Origin: Algoriphagus sp. A40 | Lineage (GTDB): Bacteria; Bacteroidota; Bacteroidia; Cytophagales; Cyclobacteriaceae | Reading direction: 5' to 3' | Assembly (NCBI RefSeq): GCF_002002735.1 | Contig: NZ_MUNY01000053.1 | Location: 167,686 to 231,685 of the forward strand | DNA length: 64,000 bases | In this document: one piece after another, positions 53,584 to 62,637 of the stretch | Layout of the letters: every line of letters begins with the position of its first letter | Position numbering within the stretch: the first letter of the stretch is position 1 | Translations under genes and position numbers: made by a program | The notes under the pieces: model-generated | Told to the model about the DNA's origin: nothing | What the model saw: only the letters and a program-made list of their open reading frames with translations | Databases searched by the model: none

Positions 53584-54075
53584 TTATTTTCGTTTTTTAA
53601 ATTCCATTTGCCTATTCTCCTCTTCTAAAATGATCAAAGTTTCCGGAGTTAGTTTGATGACCGAATCCACCTGTACTTCATAATAATCCCCCTTCTCATC
53701 CTGAATCGCATAGCCGTTTGCTATCATATATTTTGCGGAAGGACTGTAAGGTCTTTTGTAATAATGCTTTCGGATGATCCTAGAGTTGTCAGTATCGTAG
53801 CACCACATCCCTTGATCGGTATTTTCTGGCGTGAACTGTTTGGTATAAACTCCATCTTCTCTAAAGACCGTCAGTGGCCCTTTGGGTATCTCGTAGCCTT
53901 TCACTACCTCGTGCCAGATCGTATCAATCTTAGCCCCCGAGGAATCTCTCAAATCCACAAATTCCCAAGTCCCAATGAGCTTGGTCTCTTGAGTACCGCA
54001 ATTTTCAGATTGTCCTTTTGCTAGATGTAAGTGACTCAAACAAAGAAAGAAAAATAGTACTGCCTTGAAGTTCAT
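53584..54075 (-). CDS. Secreted lipocalin-like hypothetical protein
   Basis: A 163-aa protein with a signal peptide (VLFFFLCLSHLHLAKGQ). The mature part has KLIGTWEFVDLRDSSGAKID and a series of strands (LTVFREDGVYTKQFTPEN, QGMWCYDTDNSRIIRKHYY), typical of small lipocalin-like domains with the GTW motif. Two Cys may pair. The ATG is 1 base after the stop of the HNH gene, so it is the downstream member of that operon. Confidence 0.65.
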   Translation of the reverse strand: MNFKAVLFFFLCLSHLHLAKGQSENCGTQETKLIGTWEFVDLRDSSGAKIDTIWHEVVKGYEIPKGPLTVFREDGVYTKQFTPENTDQGMWCYDTDNSRIIRKHYYKRPYSPSAKYMIANGYAIQDEKGDYYEVQVDSVIKLTPETLIILEEENRQMEFKKRK

Positions 54076-54076
54076 T

Positions 54077-54829
54077 TTATAAATGCTGATTAATTATTTC
54101 TCTTAATTTACTAACCCCCATCATATCCATTCCCCTATGCAGCATTCGATGGCAATTGGAGCAAACCAGGGCCAGATCTTCGAGGCGGGTTTGCTGGATG
54201 CCCTCATATTGGTTTAAGGGGACTTGGTGGTGACACTCGATGTAGCCCTTGCCAAGATCGCCGTATTTGACCTGAAAGTTGAATTCGCAGGACTCGCAGT
54301 CCAGCGCTCCGTATTTCTTGAGGTGCTGGGTTTTCTTCAGCAGTACCAGTTTGGAATCCCGCTCTTTATACTTGTGTAGCTTGTAAAGCACTCTCCCTTC
54401 CCTGAATTCCAGAAGTTCCTCCTCAGGTTCTTCTTGGATTTCATAGAGCTTCATCCGAAGCTGAGGATTGGCGACTGTCTGGCGGATGGTGTCGGCAATT
54501 CTGGCAAGTTCTTCCCGCTTGTGGTTGAATTCATAGAACACCGCCTGATCGAGTTTGCTAAATGACTCCATCCCTTTGCCATGGTAGTTGGGGTCGATGG
54601 CGAGGAAGTTGCTCAGCTTCAGTCCTACCCCGTTGGGGTTTCGGAATTTCTCAGCATCGGGACGAATGTCGAAGATAGGAAGTCGGTTGATCACCTCTGA
54701 AAGCTCGATCACTGCGGGATTTCTCCCGTGGATTTGACCGGGCTCCAGCCGAAAGTATAGATCCAAGGCCAGGATGATCTCATCTCTGTGCCATTTGGGG
54801 TTTCTTTTGCCGGAGGTGGTTTGGTTCAT
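54077..54829 (-). CDS. HNH endonuclease (McrA-like)
   Basis: A 250-aa protein. The C-terminal HNH domain has a zinc finger and catalytic motif: DCESCEFNF, YIECHHQVPLNQYEG and LALVCSNCHRMLHRG. The N-terminal part (about 1-100) looks like the domain of phage-restriction HNH proteins that resembles SAD/SRA-linked readers (IILALDLYFRLEPGQIHGRNP). The ATG is at 54829. It lies in the same island as AbiH and DarTG and may restrict modified or foreign DNA. Confidence 0.85.
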   Translation of the reverse strand: MNQTTSGKRNPKWHRDEIILALDLYFRLEPGQIHGRNPAVIELSEVINRLPIFDIRPDAEKFRNPNGVGLKLSNFLAIDPNYHGKGMESFSKLDQAVFYEFNHKREELARIADTIRQTVANPQLRMKLYEIQEEPEEELLEFREGRVLYKLHKYKERDSKLVLLKKTQHLKKYGALDCESCEFNFQVKYGDLGKGYIECHHQVPLNQYEGIQQTRLEDLALVCSNCHRMLHRGMDMMGVSKLREIINQHL

Positions 54830-54940
54830 AAGGAGTAGGGCAAACTAAAGAATTTTCCGATCAATCCAATATGGAATTGTTCTCTGACAAGCCGTGACAG
54901 TAGATTTTTTGAATTCCGAAGGCTGCAATTTATTTGTACC

Positions 54941-55255
54941 ATGAAAAACATTCGCCTTAACTACCGCTACCGGGATGCGCATAATTACAAGGAATTTGGA
55001 AGTGTGGTGTTTGTCAATCCTACCGGAATGTCCGTGAAAGTGGCCACTGCCCTACTCCGGAAAAAGTTGATATCTGAGGAGTTTTTTGTTCCACAGGACT
55101 GGGGGTTGCCCCGGCTTCATGCACGGCCGTATGATCCGGAGGCGGATCATGAATGGCATGAGTTTGAGGAGTTTGAAAATACCGATGAGGCTGCCACAGA
55201 CCGGCGCGAGATTGTGGAGTTTTTGGAAGGAGTGGTTAAGGGGTATGTGATTTAA
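54941..55255 (+). CDS. Conserved-looking hypothetical protein
   Basis: A 104-aa protein starting MKNIRLNYRYRDAHNYKEFG, mixed alpha/beta with a hydrophobic strand (GSVVFVNP), a helix (SVKVATALLRKKLI) and an acidic C-terminal tail (HEWHEFEEFENTDEAATD). No family is recognised. It is divergent from the HNH gene with a 111-base gap, which would hold both promoters. Confidence 0.65.
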   Translation: MKNIRLNYRYRDAHNYKEFGSVVFVNPTGMSVKVATALLRKKLISEEFFVPQDWGLPRLHARPYDPEADHEWHEFEEFENTDEAATDRREIVEFLEGVVKGYVI

Positions 55256-55285
55256 ACCCAACAAGCCAACCCCCGATCCTGCATA

Positions 55286-55498
55286 TTAATACCCATGCTC
55301 TGGGATACCGTTATCCTCTACGGACTCCATCGAAACCACAAACTTCGACCCGCAGTCCTGGTCTGGACAAAGATGGATTTGAGTTTGGCTGGTAGTATGA
55401 CTGAAGTCTGCCAGGATTTCAGCTCGAAGGCCACAGGAAGGGCAGGTTTGGGGTTGGTCGGTAGCGAAGAGTTGGTGATCGTATAGTGAGGTTTGCAT
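55286..55498 (-). CDS. Small zinc-ribbon protein
   Basis: A 70-aa protein with CPSCGLRAEIL and CPDQDCGSKFVVS, a classical two-loop zinc ribbon (CxxC, then CxxxxC). I chose the ATG at 55498. It could be a nucleic-acid-binding accessory protein; no neighbour decides this. Confidence 0.65.
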   Translation of the reverse strand: MQTSLYDHQLFATDQPQTCPSCGLRAEILADFSHTTSQTQIHLCPDQDCGSKFVVSMESVEDNGIPEHGY

Positions 55499-55517
55499 AA
55501 GTAACAAAATTAAAGAA

Positions 55518-55812
55518 CAAGGGTAAATTGGTGGTTTTACTCCGCTCTGAATACCTCGACCGTATATTTCTCTATGTTCTTTTTTTCCCGAAAGAATCGG
55601 GACAGGCTTTGATAAAAAAGAACGAAAAAATCAAGACGTGGCAAAAACGGAAGTTTTGGAGCCAGGTTGCGGGTAGGAATCTTCAGCCCGAAACCCAGAC
55701 GCCGGAGTTACTTTGCCCATCCTGCAGCCTGACCCAAACCTAAAACAGCCCACCGGGCTGTTTTCTAACAGGTTGTCACCCGACCGCGCCGGACACAACG
55801 GGTACGTATCCA
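55518..55812. repeat. Repeat-derived gene-free stretch
   Basis: A degenerate copy of the block-P text of the 42-43 kb island (TTTGCCCATCCTGCAGCCTGACCC and CAGCCCACCGGGCTGTTT). No gene is supported. Confidence 0.7.
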
Positions 55813-55844
55813 CTCTCTCGTACTATCACTATGATTTATTCTAA

Positions 55845-56678
55845 TTAGGTATTTAAAAGTCCTGTTCGGTACATCATAATTTGTTCTTTAACTCTTGACA
55901 CTTGAGCATCCGTAAGTTCTTTCATCCATGCATCATCAACATAGTTCATATAGTTGTTTATAGGAGCGAATTCGCCAGCGATACAAGCATTATGAGGTAT
56001 GCCAATTTCAGGCTCTCCATAATTGGCTTCGATATGAGCTGGAGTATCATGTACATGGTCACCAATTCCACTGCAACCACCTTGAAATGTATGATATAGC
56101 CCTAGCCAATGACCAACTTCGTGTACTCCGGTCATTCCCAAATTATACGGAGCAGCGCTACCATTTGGAAGTGACTCATCGAGTACAACAACTCCATCCA
56201 AAACAGGATCTCCAGCTAAGTCAAATGGGAACGTAGCCCAGCCCAACAATCCTGAAACCAATCCACCAGTATAAAAATTTAGGCATTTTTTCGAATCAGA
56301 ACCTAACTTCGATTTTGCTTCTCTTTCAGCTGCTGAACCATGTCCCATGTAGTACCATCCATAGTTATCAATATAGTGGACTGTGGACTCACTATATTTG
56401 AAAGTTAAATTTGCTCCTGAGAAGGCCAGATTTAGTAACTCTATTTGCTTGACCCTTTGACTTTTTGCGATGAGGCCTCTCCCTCCATAAGTAATATGGT
56501 GAAATCGTACTTCAATTGAAATTTTTGAAAATAGTCGTCTCTTTGACTTATTGGCTGCAATTTCTTCATCCACTCTTAGTATTTCAATTGGAGACGGAGT
56601 CTTAGTAGCACAACCTCTTCCAAACTTGGAAAACTCTTCTTGACTTTCAAACTCTTTGTTGTTGATGTAAAATGCCAT
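55845..56678 (-). CDS. M43-like zinc metalloprotease without signal peptide
   Basis: A 277-aa protein. The metzincin motif HEVGHWLGLYHTF (about 186-198; HExxHxxGxxH) and the Met-turn YMNYVDDAW identify an M43 (pappalysin-like) peptidase. It starts GRGCATKTPSPIEI at residue 20, which matches the family's usual start of the mature domain. Secreted homologues have an N-terminal signal peptide; this one has none and no pro-domain. It is probably cytoplasmic, injected, or released by other means. It is separated from the 72-aa gene upstream by 480 bases. Confidence 0.8.
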   Translation of the reverse strand: MAFYINNKEFESQEEFSKFGRGCATKTPSPIEILRVDEEIAANKSKRRLFSKISIEVRFHHITYGGRGLIAKSQRVKQIELLNLAFSGANLTFKYSESTVHYIDNYGWYYMGHGSAAEREAKSKLGSDSKKCLNFYTGGLVSGLLGWATFPFDLAGDPVLDGVVVLDESLPNGSAAPYNLGMTGVHEVGHWLGLYHTFQGGCSGIGDHVHDTPAHIEANYGEPEIGIPHNACIAGEFAPINNYMNYVDDAWMKELTDAQVSRVKEQIMMYRTGLLNT

Positions 56679-57157
56679 GTTTATATTTTTTTAAGTTGTT
56701 TTTAATTGCTTGATAACATTTGTGTCTACTAAACTCCCCGATCATTCAACTTCGTTATAGCAACTATTGCTGAATAAAAACTTTAAAATTAGCCAATTTG
56801 GCCGACTTAACTATTTGACAACATCATACACTAAGCGTTTGATGCTGGTTTTACTCCAGAAGCATAGCTGATCACTTTTGTCAAGACGAAACATAGCTAT
56901 GTGTTTTCGCTTTACCTCACCCATCCGCATCCCTCCCTGCAGGTGGATTTACAATCATTAGACTAGATGTAACTGAAAGAATATAATCACTTATCCATGT
57001 ATGGAGGCTTCAAGTAAATTAAGGGAGTTAAAAACAAGTTTTACTACTGATTACGAACCAACCGTACGAAATAATTGTCGCGAGATAAGTGAGATCTACT
57101 AAGGCTTCAAAGTGAATTAGACTCACTAAATTGGATTTCCATTTTCAGTTAGCGATT
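56679..57157. other. 480-base gene-free gap upstream of the metalloprotease
   Basis: A gap between the metalloprotease start and the stop of the 72-aa gene. It is AT-rich, without obvious terminator or gene, and could hold an independent promoter for the protease. Confidence 0.5.
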
Positions 57158-57376
57158 CTATTTCTCGTTTCCAATAGCCAGCTCCTTCAAATTCTTGTAT
57201 GAATATCTCCGAATTCCATTAACAATTTCCCTATTTGACAACCTGGGGAAAACCAAACCATGGGGTCCCGAAACTGTTGCTACATGATTATTGCAATCTT
57301 CCGCAGCTTTTTCTGCTGTTTCTCGGTTCTCGCCACATTTACCGTGGACTTCACAATACGCATAGAAATGTGCCAT
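57158..57376 (-). CDS. 72-aa Cys/His protein
   Basis: MAHFYAYCEVHGKCGENRET at the start, then AEKAAEDCNNHV and a basic tail (GIRRYSYKNLKELAIGN). The Cys-x-x-His-x-x-Cys plus Cys-x-x-His spacing suggests metal binding or an antimicrobial-like fold. I do not recognise a family. Its ATG is 10 bases past the stop of the 614-aa gene, so they form one operon. Confidence 0.65.
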   Translation of the reverse strand: MAHFYAYCEVHGKCGENRETAEKAAEDCNNHVATVSGPHGLVFPRLSNREIVNGIRRYSYKNLKELAIGNEK

Positions 57377-57386
57377 AAATAATTAT

Positions 57387-59231
57387 TTAAAGTGTTGTAA
57401 AACTTAAAGGGAATGTTGCCTGAATACCGGCAACACTTCTATTATAAAAACTTCCAGATTCAGCACGATCGAAAATATCATTTATTCCAATAAAGAGCTC
57501 TAGATTTAAAAAACTCCCGTGGTCATCTGATTCTGAGTCTGTAAATGGGAAAACTAAGCCAGTTCGTAAAGAGGTAACTGGTTTAAATCCTTGTCCAGCA
57601 TCTACTGTACCTCTTAAATGAAAACCGATATTATCGCGCGTTCCCACAAACTGATAGTAGTCAGCAAAGAAAAGAATTGATAACTGACTCTTATCAAACT
57701 CCCCAACGAAGGCATCTTTTTTTGTGACAACTGTTTGATTAGAATTTACGACATCTGTAGTCGTAAATTCTGCGGCCTCAAGGGCGTCTATATTGTTTCC
57801 AGCTTCCCCCTTAAATCCAAATGAATAAAATTTTACATGCCTAGCTTTTCTCTTAGCTCCTATCAATGGGGAATTTAAAAGTCCTGAATACGCAACGACA
57901 AAGGAAGGAGTAATATCCGATACATCGCTAAGTCGTTCAGTTTCGGGACGAGTTATATCATATATACTATATGAATTTTGACTAGCCTCACCGCCGATTG
58001 TAATCCACTTAAATCTAATATCATCAGGTGTAATCAAATCGAAACCCGCTCCTACCTTCCTTAGTGCAAGTTCTCTTTCATATCGAAGTTTAACAATTTC
58101 CATATCCTTATTGAAATAATAAAGGTCATAATTTAATACTTGAAGTTCCCTATTAAGAACTGCCAGTTTTGTCGAATCAAATGCTATTCTAACAGGATCG
58201 GAACGAACGGCTAACTCTTCTTGAATCGCCTTAATTTCTTTTTCCTTATCTCTTATTTTCTTATCAAATGCAAATTCAAAAGCTTCAGCTTTTAAAGTTT
58301 CATGTCTGAGATTCCCACCGGAGTTATTAGCCAAAATCTCAGCTATAATTTCATCCATTTTCGTCCGAAATTTCACTCTTTCAATTTGTAGGCCCTCAAG
58401 TTCATACGTCAGTAAGGCCTCTTGTCTTCGGTAAAAGTCTGTCCACTCAGAATTCCTTCGGATTGACATTACTCTATTGAGATCATCAATTTCTTTCTGT
58501 TTAGCTTCGATTTTTAGAATTTGATCGTTCTCAAAACCCAGGGCTTTTACACTATCAGTGTGAAATTTTTTAATTACTCCTTCATTCTGCTCAATTATTT
58601 TTTGAATCCCCATGTAATCCACTGAGACTTCTGGATTAGCCAAAAGGAAGTTCCAATTTACTCCAATAGAAACATTCGTGTTTAGATTATTATTTTCAAA
58701 AAGCGTTGATACTCCATCGGTTAGTCCGCCCCCTATTTTAATCCCAACTATATTATTTTCCCAAACAATATTTAATGAACCTGCTAGGGTGTTGTCTGAG
58801 GTACTAACCGCCGCATAATTCCCAAGGCCAGCAAATGTATTTCCTGCAATTATTTTTGCAAATTGATTGTTAAGAATATATTTCAATTGTTGATCAGGAT
58901 CTTTCATATCAATTGTATCCCCTCGGGAAGTCACAATTTTACTAATGTTCTGTCCGGTGACCGAGGAAGCACAAAGCAACAAAAAAGCTAAAGCATATAT
59001 AAATCTGAAGAACAGTCTCTTTATATCAGGTTTAAAATGTTCTGAAATTTTGTAAACGCTCTTTTTAGAACTTAGTAGATCATCACTTGCAAAAAATCCC
59101 AAATGTTTTTCAGTCTGCATTCGGAATATTTTTTCGGACCGACAATCTGACCCATATTCATTGACCGTTAATGCAATAGAATGAGTAAGCTCATTTTTTC
59201 TTCGAAGATCAGAATTATAGTTTGGTTGCAT
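57387..59231 (-). CDS. Predicted outer-membrane beta-barrel with a coiled-coil stalk
   Basis: A 614-aa protein. The signal peptide is internal (FFRFIYALAFLLLCASSVTGQ, near residues 72-93), so the true start is probably later than the ATG at 59231, perhaps the ATG at 59120. From about 190 to 400 lies a charged coiled coil (KQKEIDDLNRVMSIRR, RDKEKEIKAIQEELAV). The C-terminal half and the segment after the signal contain amphipathic strands (GSLNIVWENNIVGIKIGGGL, LNLELFIGINDIF), and it ends QATFPLSFTTL, a barrel-like finish. The function is unknown. Confidence 0.65.
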   Translation of the reverse strand: MQPNYNSDLRRKNELTHSIALTVNEYGSDCRSEKIFRMQTEKHLGFFASDDLLSSKKSVYKISEHFKPDIKRLFFRFIYALAFLLLCASSVTGQNISKIVTSRGDTIDMKDPDQQLKYILNNQFAKIIAGNTFAGLGNYAAVSTSDNTLAGSLNIVWENNIVGIKIGGGLTDGVSTLFENNNLNTNVSIGVNWNFLLANPEVSVDYMGIQKIIEQNEGVIKKFHTDSVKALGFENDQILKIEAKQKEIDDLNRVMSIRRNSEWTDFYRRQEALLTYELEGLQIERVKFRTKMDEIIAEILANNSGGNLRHETLKAEAFEFAFDKKIRDKEKEIKAIQEELAVRSDPVRIAFDSTKLAVLNRELQVLNYDLYYFNKDMEIVKLRYERELALRKVGAGFDLITPDDIRFKWITIGGEASQNSYSIYDITRPETERLSDVSDITPSFVVAYSGLLNSPLIGAKRKARHVKFYSFGFKGEAGNNIDALEAAEFTTTDVVNSNQTVVTKKDAFVGEFDKSQLSILFFADYYQFVGTRDNIGFHLRGTVDAGQGFKPVTSLRTGLVFPFTDSESDDHGSFLNLELFIGINDIFDRAESGSFYNRSVAGIQATFPLSFTTL

Positions 59232-59268
59232 TTTTAGTATCGTTGAGGTTAAAATTCAGTGGGCTATT

Positions 59269-59940
59269 TCACTTCTCATCTTTCTCATTAATTACCTTAG
59301 TCGCATAGGGCACTATACCCAGCCCCAAGGCGGTAAGGATGGGCCAGAGGTCCTCGAATTCAGGAACCTTCATGCCCTTGATTGCGAAATACATGTAGAA
59401 GGAAAAGATGCAGATAGCCAGGATGGAAGCACTCAGGGAGCTCAAAAAGGCGATCAGCCGACTGCTGCTTCGGTTCATCGGAATATTGGGCTGATCTGCC
59501 GGAGACAGCGGAGGGATAGTTTGTTTATTAGCGGGATCGGCAGCATTTGCGACCATCATGCTTGTCCGGGCCCTAAGCATATCCATCTGAACCGCCTGTA
59601 CTTCTTCCAGGCGTTCCTCCGGCACATCATCAGACAGGGCACTGCTGATCTTATATCCTTCCCTCTTTAGCCAGCCGATGAAATACAAGGCAGCGCCGAT
59701 GGAAAGAATGACCGGCATCAATACGTATAGCCACATCCAACCGAGTTCGGGTTTGCAATCCAAACAGGGGTCCGCTGCCGTTGCGGGGCTTTGCGGTGTG
59801 GCTTCTTCCGTTTCCAGCTTCTCAATTTCCTTTTGCTGGGCTATTACTTTCTCCTGCAATTTGGAGATCATGGCAGTGGAGTCTTGGGAAGATGCCTCAA
59901 CCGAGATAAGGAGCAGTAAGAAAATTAAGGCAGTCTTCAT
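59269..59940 (-). CDS. Signal-anchored coiled-coil membrane protein
   Basis: A 223-aa protein. Signal peptide TALIFLLLLISVEASSQ, then a short coiled coil (MISKLQEKVIAQQKEIEKLE), a Cys pair (DPCLDCKPELG), a first helix (LYVLMPVILSIGAALYFIGW), a loop with a Pro-rich part, and two further helices (LIAFLSSLSASILAICIFSFYMY and WPILTALGLGIVPYATKV). I chose the ATG at 59940. No family was recognised. It precedes the barrel gene by 37 bases on the same strand. Confidence 0.65.
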   Translation of the reverse strand: MKTALIFLLLLISVEASSQDSTAMISKLQEKVIAQQKEIEKLETEEATPQSPATAADPCLDCKPELGWMWLYVLMPVILSIGAALYFIGWLKREGYKISSALSDDVPEERLEEVQAVQMDMLRARTSMMVANAADPANKQTIPPLSPADQPNIPMNRSSSRLIAFLSSLSASILAICIFSFYMYFAIKGMKVPEFEDLWPILTALGLGIVPYATKVINEKDEK

Positions 59941-60116
59941 GATTCCGATATTTAATGCAGCCCTATTCAAAACAAACAGAAACTGCGGCTTATCTATCAG
60001 AAATCTATCAACTCAACACGCTGAAAACCAGGCAAAACAAGGAGATGGTGAGGCTCAGTCAGAAGGTGGTGGAAATAAGCGGGTTTTCGGGAGTTGATGT
60101 AAAAAATGGGATTGAT

Positions 60117-60746
60117 CTAGGGACGAGGGGATCGTGGCAACAAGAGCAATCCGACCACAAAAAATCCGTATTGGATGATATTAATTATATTTCTCGTATA
60201 CCAGATCCGGTCAATAATCTGAGAATAGAGGAGTGCATCGATGAAAAAGGTTCCGAAGGAGTAAAGAAATATTCCAGCCAATATCCAAAACCATGGATAA
60301 GACAGTATATCATCGCGTTGTTCCGCCATACGCAAGAGCGAGAACCCCATAATGAATGAAATCACGATGAGAATAGAAGTTTGGAGGATAGAAGAATAGA
60401 GGATGTTCCCTTCAAAAAAATCAAAATAGAATTTGGTTAGAAAGAGAAGTATAAAAACAACTCCTATTCTGTTTCTAATACGGGATCGAATTCCTGGTTC
60501 AAAATTGAAACTGGCGATCCAAAGAAAAAAAAATGCCTCGTAAACAAGATAAAGGGCCAACAAGTACCCGTGTATTTTCCAAATCTCATTAGCCTTATAG
60601 GCAGCAAAACCGATTCCGTCCACTACCGCTCCAAATAGGAGAAACACAAAAAACAGGCGAAGTTTTAAATCGCCTGTTTTGAGTTTTGTTCCGGCAATAG
60701 CCAATGGAACCAGTATCGAAAAAGATGAAAACTCTTGTATACTCAC
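60117..60746 (-). CDS. Hypothetical multi-pass membrane protein
   Basis: A 209-aa protein with about six hydrophobic helices (LFFVFLLFGAVVDGIGFAAY, YLLALYLVYEAFFFLWIA, IGVVFILLFLTKFYFDFF, SILIVISFIMGFSLL, WFWILAGIFLYSFGTFF, INIIQYGFFVVGLLLL). It has a GTG start at 60746. No family was recognised; the fold resembles small sensor-like seven-helix membrane modules. It overlaps nothing and lies 19 bases after the 250-aa gene. Confidence 0.6.
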   Translation of the reverse strand: MSIQEFSSFSILVPLAIAGTKLKTGDLKLRLFFVFLLFGAVVDGIGFAAYKANEIWKIHGYLLALYLVYEAFFFLWIASFNFEPGIRSRIRNRIGVVFILLFLTKFYFDFFEGNILYSSILQTSILIVISFIMGFSLLRMAEQRDDILSYPWFWILAGIFLYSFGTFFIDALLYSQIIDRIWYTRNIINIIQYGFFVVGLLLLPRSPRP

Positions 60747-60765
60747 TCTATAACATTAAAAGTAA

Positions 60766-61518
60766 TTAGTCAATCTGTTCGGTATAAGGTGGAGGTGGCG
60801 GCGGCCAGGAATTTTGAACAAGTCTGGATGTGACCATGGTTTGGTTGTCAGCTCCTACAATATTTCTTCCGTCTTGGTCCACTCCTACAAATATCACCCG
60901 GATTCTATTGGATTTTGTATGACTATAGCTGGTGTCGTATCCGAAATAATACCTTACAGCTTTCAGCGCCCCATTACTAAGAAAGTCATCCATATCTCGA
61001 TTTACGACTCCCCGGTTTTCAAAAAAGCTACAGGGAAACTTGTTATACGGATCACCAAAATCATCACTCGGAAGTCTATTTATACAATTCATTACGTCGG
61101 CTTTATTAATTTCCAAGTCAGCTACCAGAGGAATCTCATCATGCTTCAACATGTCAAGCACTTCGGACATAGTTATCTCCCTTTTGTAGGTAAACGGCCG
61201 GCCAGTATAAATCAATTTTTCCGAGGTAGGAGCACGGGGAACTTTGGCTACCTCATAAGATCCATCCTCAAAGGCAAGGAATAGTTCGGGTAGATATCCC
61301 GGGCCCACTAAATTGCGGCAGTACCAAGCCATTGATCCGTTATAGATCATCCCAGCCTCTTTTTTTATAGCCGATTTCAACACGGTTCCCCCAATTGCCG
61401 CGCTGAATGCCAAATCACCTAATCTGGGCTCTCTCAGAAATGACAAAATAAGATGTGCCGCTTCATCCAAGGAGATCTTGAATGATTTGCTTAGAATAGT
61501 TTGAGTTTCATCGTTCAT
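60766..61518 (-). CDS. 250-aa protein of unknown function with proline-rich tail
   Basis: A soluble protein with a helical N-terminal half (SLDEAAHLILSFLREPRLGDLAF, TVLKSAIKKEAGMIYNG) and a beta-rich second half (RIRVIFVGVDQDGRNIVGAD), ending WPPPPPPYTEQID. No signal peptide or metal motif is visible. It lies 13 bases after the 87-aa gene and 19 before the membrane protein, so the three are one operon. Confidence 0.65.
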   Translation of the reverse strand: MNDETQTILSKSFKISLDEAAHLILSFLREPRLGDLAFSAAIGGTVLKSAIKKEAGMIYNGSMAWYCRNLVGPGYLPELFLAFEDGSYEVAKVPRAPTSEKLIYTGRPFTYKREITMSEVLDMLKHDEIPLVADLEINKADVMNCINRLPSDDFGDPYNKFPCSFFENRGVVNRDMDDFLSNGALKAVRYYFGYDTSYSHTKSNRIRVIFVGVDQDGRNIVGADNQTMVTSRLVQNSWPPPPPPYTEQID

Positions 61519-61531
61519 GTTTTATTATTAG

Positions 61532-61795
61532 TTAAGTTGAAAATCTAAATCCACCAAATTCTTTCCCTGCATCCCCGATTACGCTCGTCAGTAGATACTG
61601 GGCCTCGCGGGGGGAGGAGACGCTGATCGAGTAAGCGCTGCCGGGTGTACCTTTGATTACCCAGTGTAGCAGATAGTATTCACCTTCGCTGAGGTCAAGT
61701 TCTTTTGCAGAACTTCCGGTGGAGATCAGGGTCTCATCTAAGAAAAGCCATATCTCCCCTTTCAAAGCAAATGTGGATGTCACTAACTTAATCAT
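61532..61795 (-). CDS. 87-aa beta-rich hypothetical protein
   Basis: Starts MIKLVTSTFALKGEIWLFLD and continues with alternating strands (LDLSEGEYYLLHWVIKGT, GSAYSISVSSPREAQYLLTS). Probably a small beta-sandwich. The first gene of the operon with the 250-aa protein. No family was recognised. Confidence 0.6.
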   Translation of the reverse strand: MIKLVTSTFALKGEIWLFLDETLISTGSSAKELDLSEGEYYLLHWVIKGTPGSAYSISVSSPREAQYLLTSVIGDAGKEFGGFRFST

Positions 61796-61898
61796 CGCTC
61801 AAAATCATGATCTAAACTCGCCTGAAGCTGTTCGCATTCCTATAGCCACTAAGAATCCGGCGTCCTCCGGTTAGATTTTGGCGGTACCCTACCCTTTT

Positions 61899-62633
61899 CT
61901 AGTGTATAACCCTTAGAAATCCCTCCTTTCTCCTTCTGGAAACATCCAGGAAAGACCCGTCGGTCAACTTCACCTGACCGCCCTCTCCTTTGATGTATTC
62001 GGACAGGTAATCCAGATTGATAAAATGCGAATTGTGGATGCGGTAAAACCGATAGCCTTCCAGCATCTCTTCACAATCCTTGAGTGTGCGTGAGACGATG
62101 ACCTGCCGCTTGTCTTTGAGGAAAAATGTGGTGTAGGTATTGTCGGATTCACAGCGGACGATGTCATGCACATCGACGAAGATGTATCCGGTAAAGCTGG
62201 GAAGGGCGACTTTTGCTTTTTCGGGGGGTTTGTTCAGATTTTCCAGCAGGTTTTGGAGATGGACCAGGCCGGTACTTTTCTTTGATTTGAACCGCTCCAA
62301 AGCTGCCCCAAACTCCGTTGGATCAATGGGCTTGACCAGGTAATCCACCGCCGCCATCCGAAAGGCCCGCACGGCATATTCTTCATAGGAGGTGGTAAAG
62401 ATGAGTTCGAAGTCTATCCGGGTTCGGGAGGCAAGCCACTCAAAAGAGGTTCCGCTCTGGAGCATGACATCACAGAGCGCCAAGTCCGGCTTGACGCTGT
62501 CGATCAGGAGTTCCGCCTCCTCTGCAGAGGCTGCTATTCCCACGAGTTCGAATTCAGGATATTCATTCAGCAGCCTGATCAGATTTTCCTGTGCATGCTT
62601 TTCGTCCTCAATCAAAACAGTCTTGTATCCCAT
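61899..62633 (-). CDS. LytTR-family response regulator
   Basis: A 244-aa regulator. Receiver: VLIEDEKHAQENL, phospho-acceptor in LALCDVMLQ, Lys in DYLVKPIDP. LytTR domain at about 145-244: GYIFVDVHDIVRCESDNTYTTFFL and YRIHNSHFINLDYLSEYI. The ATG at 62633 begins MGYKTVLIEDE; the frame opens 17 codons earlier. It lies 5 bases after the kinase stop, so they are one operon. The downstream genes (61795 to 57158) are the likely targets. Confidence 0.92.
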   Translation of the reverse strand: MGYKTVLIEDEKHAQENLIRLLNEYPEFELVGIAASAEEAELLIDSVKPDLALCDVMLQSGTSFEWLASRTRIDFELIFTTSYEEYAVRAFRMAAVDYLVKPIDPTEFGAALERFKSKKSTGLVHLQNLLENLNKPPEKAKVALPSFTGYIFVDVHDIVRCESDNTYTTFFLKDKRQVIVSRTLKDCEEMLEGYRFYRIHNSHFINLDYLSEYIKGEGGQVKLTDGSFLDVSRRRKEGFLRVIH

Positions 62634-62637
62634 ATTA

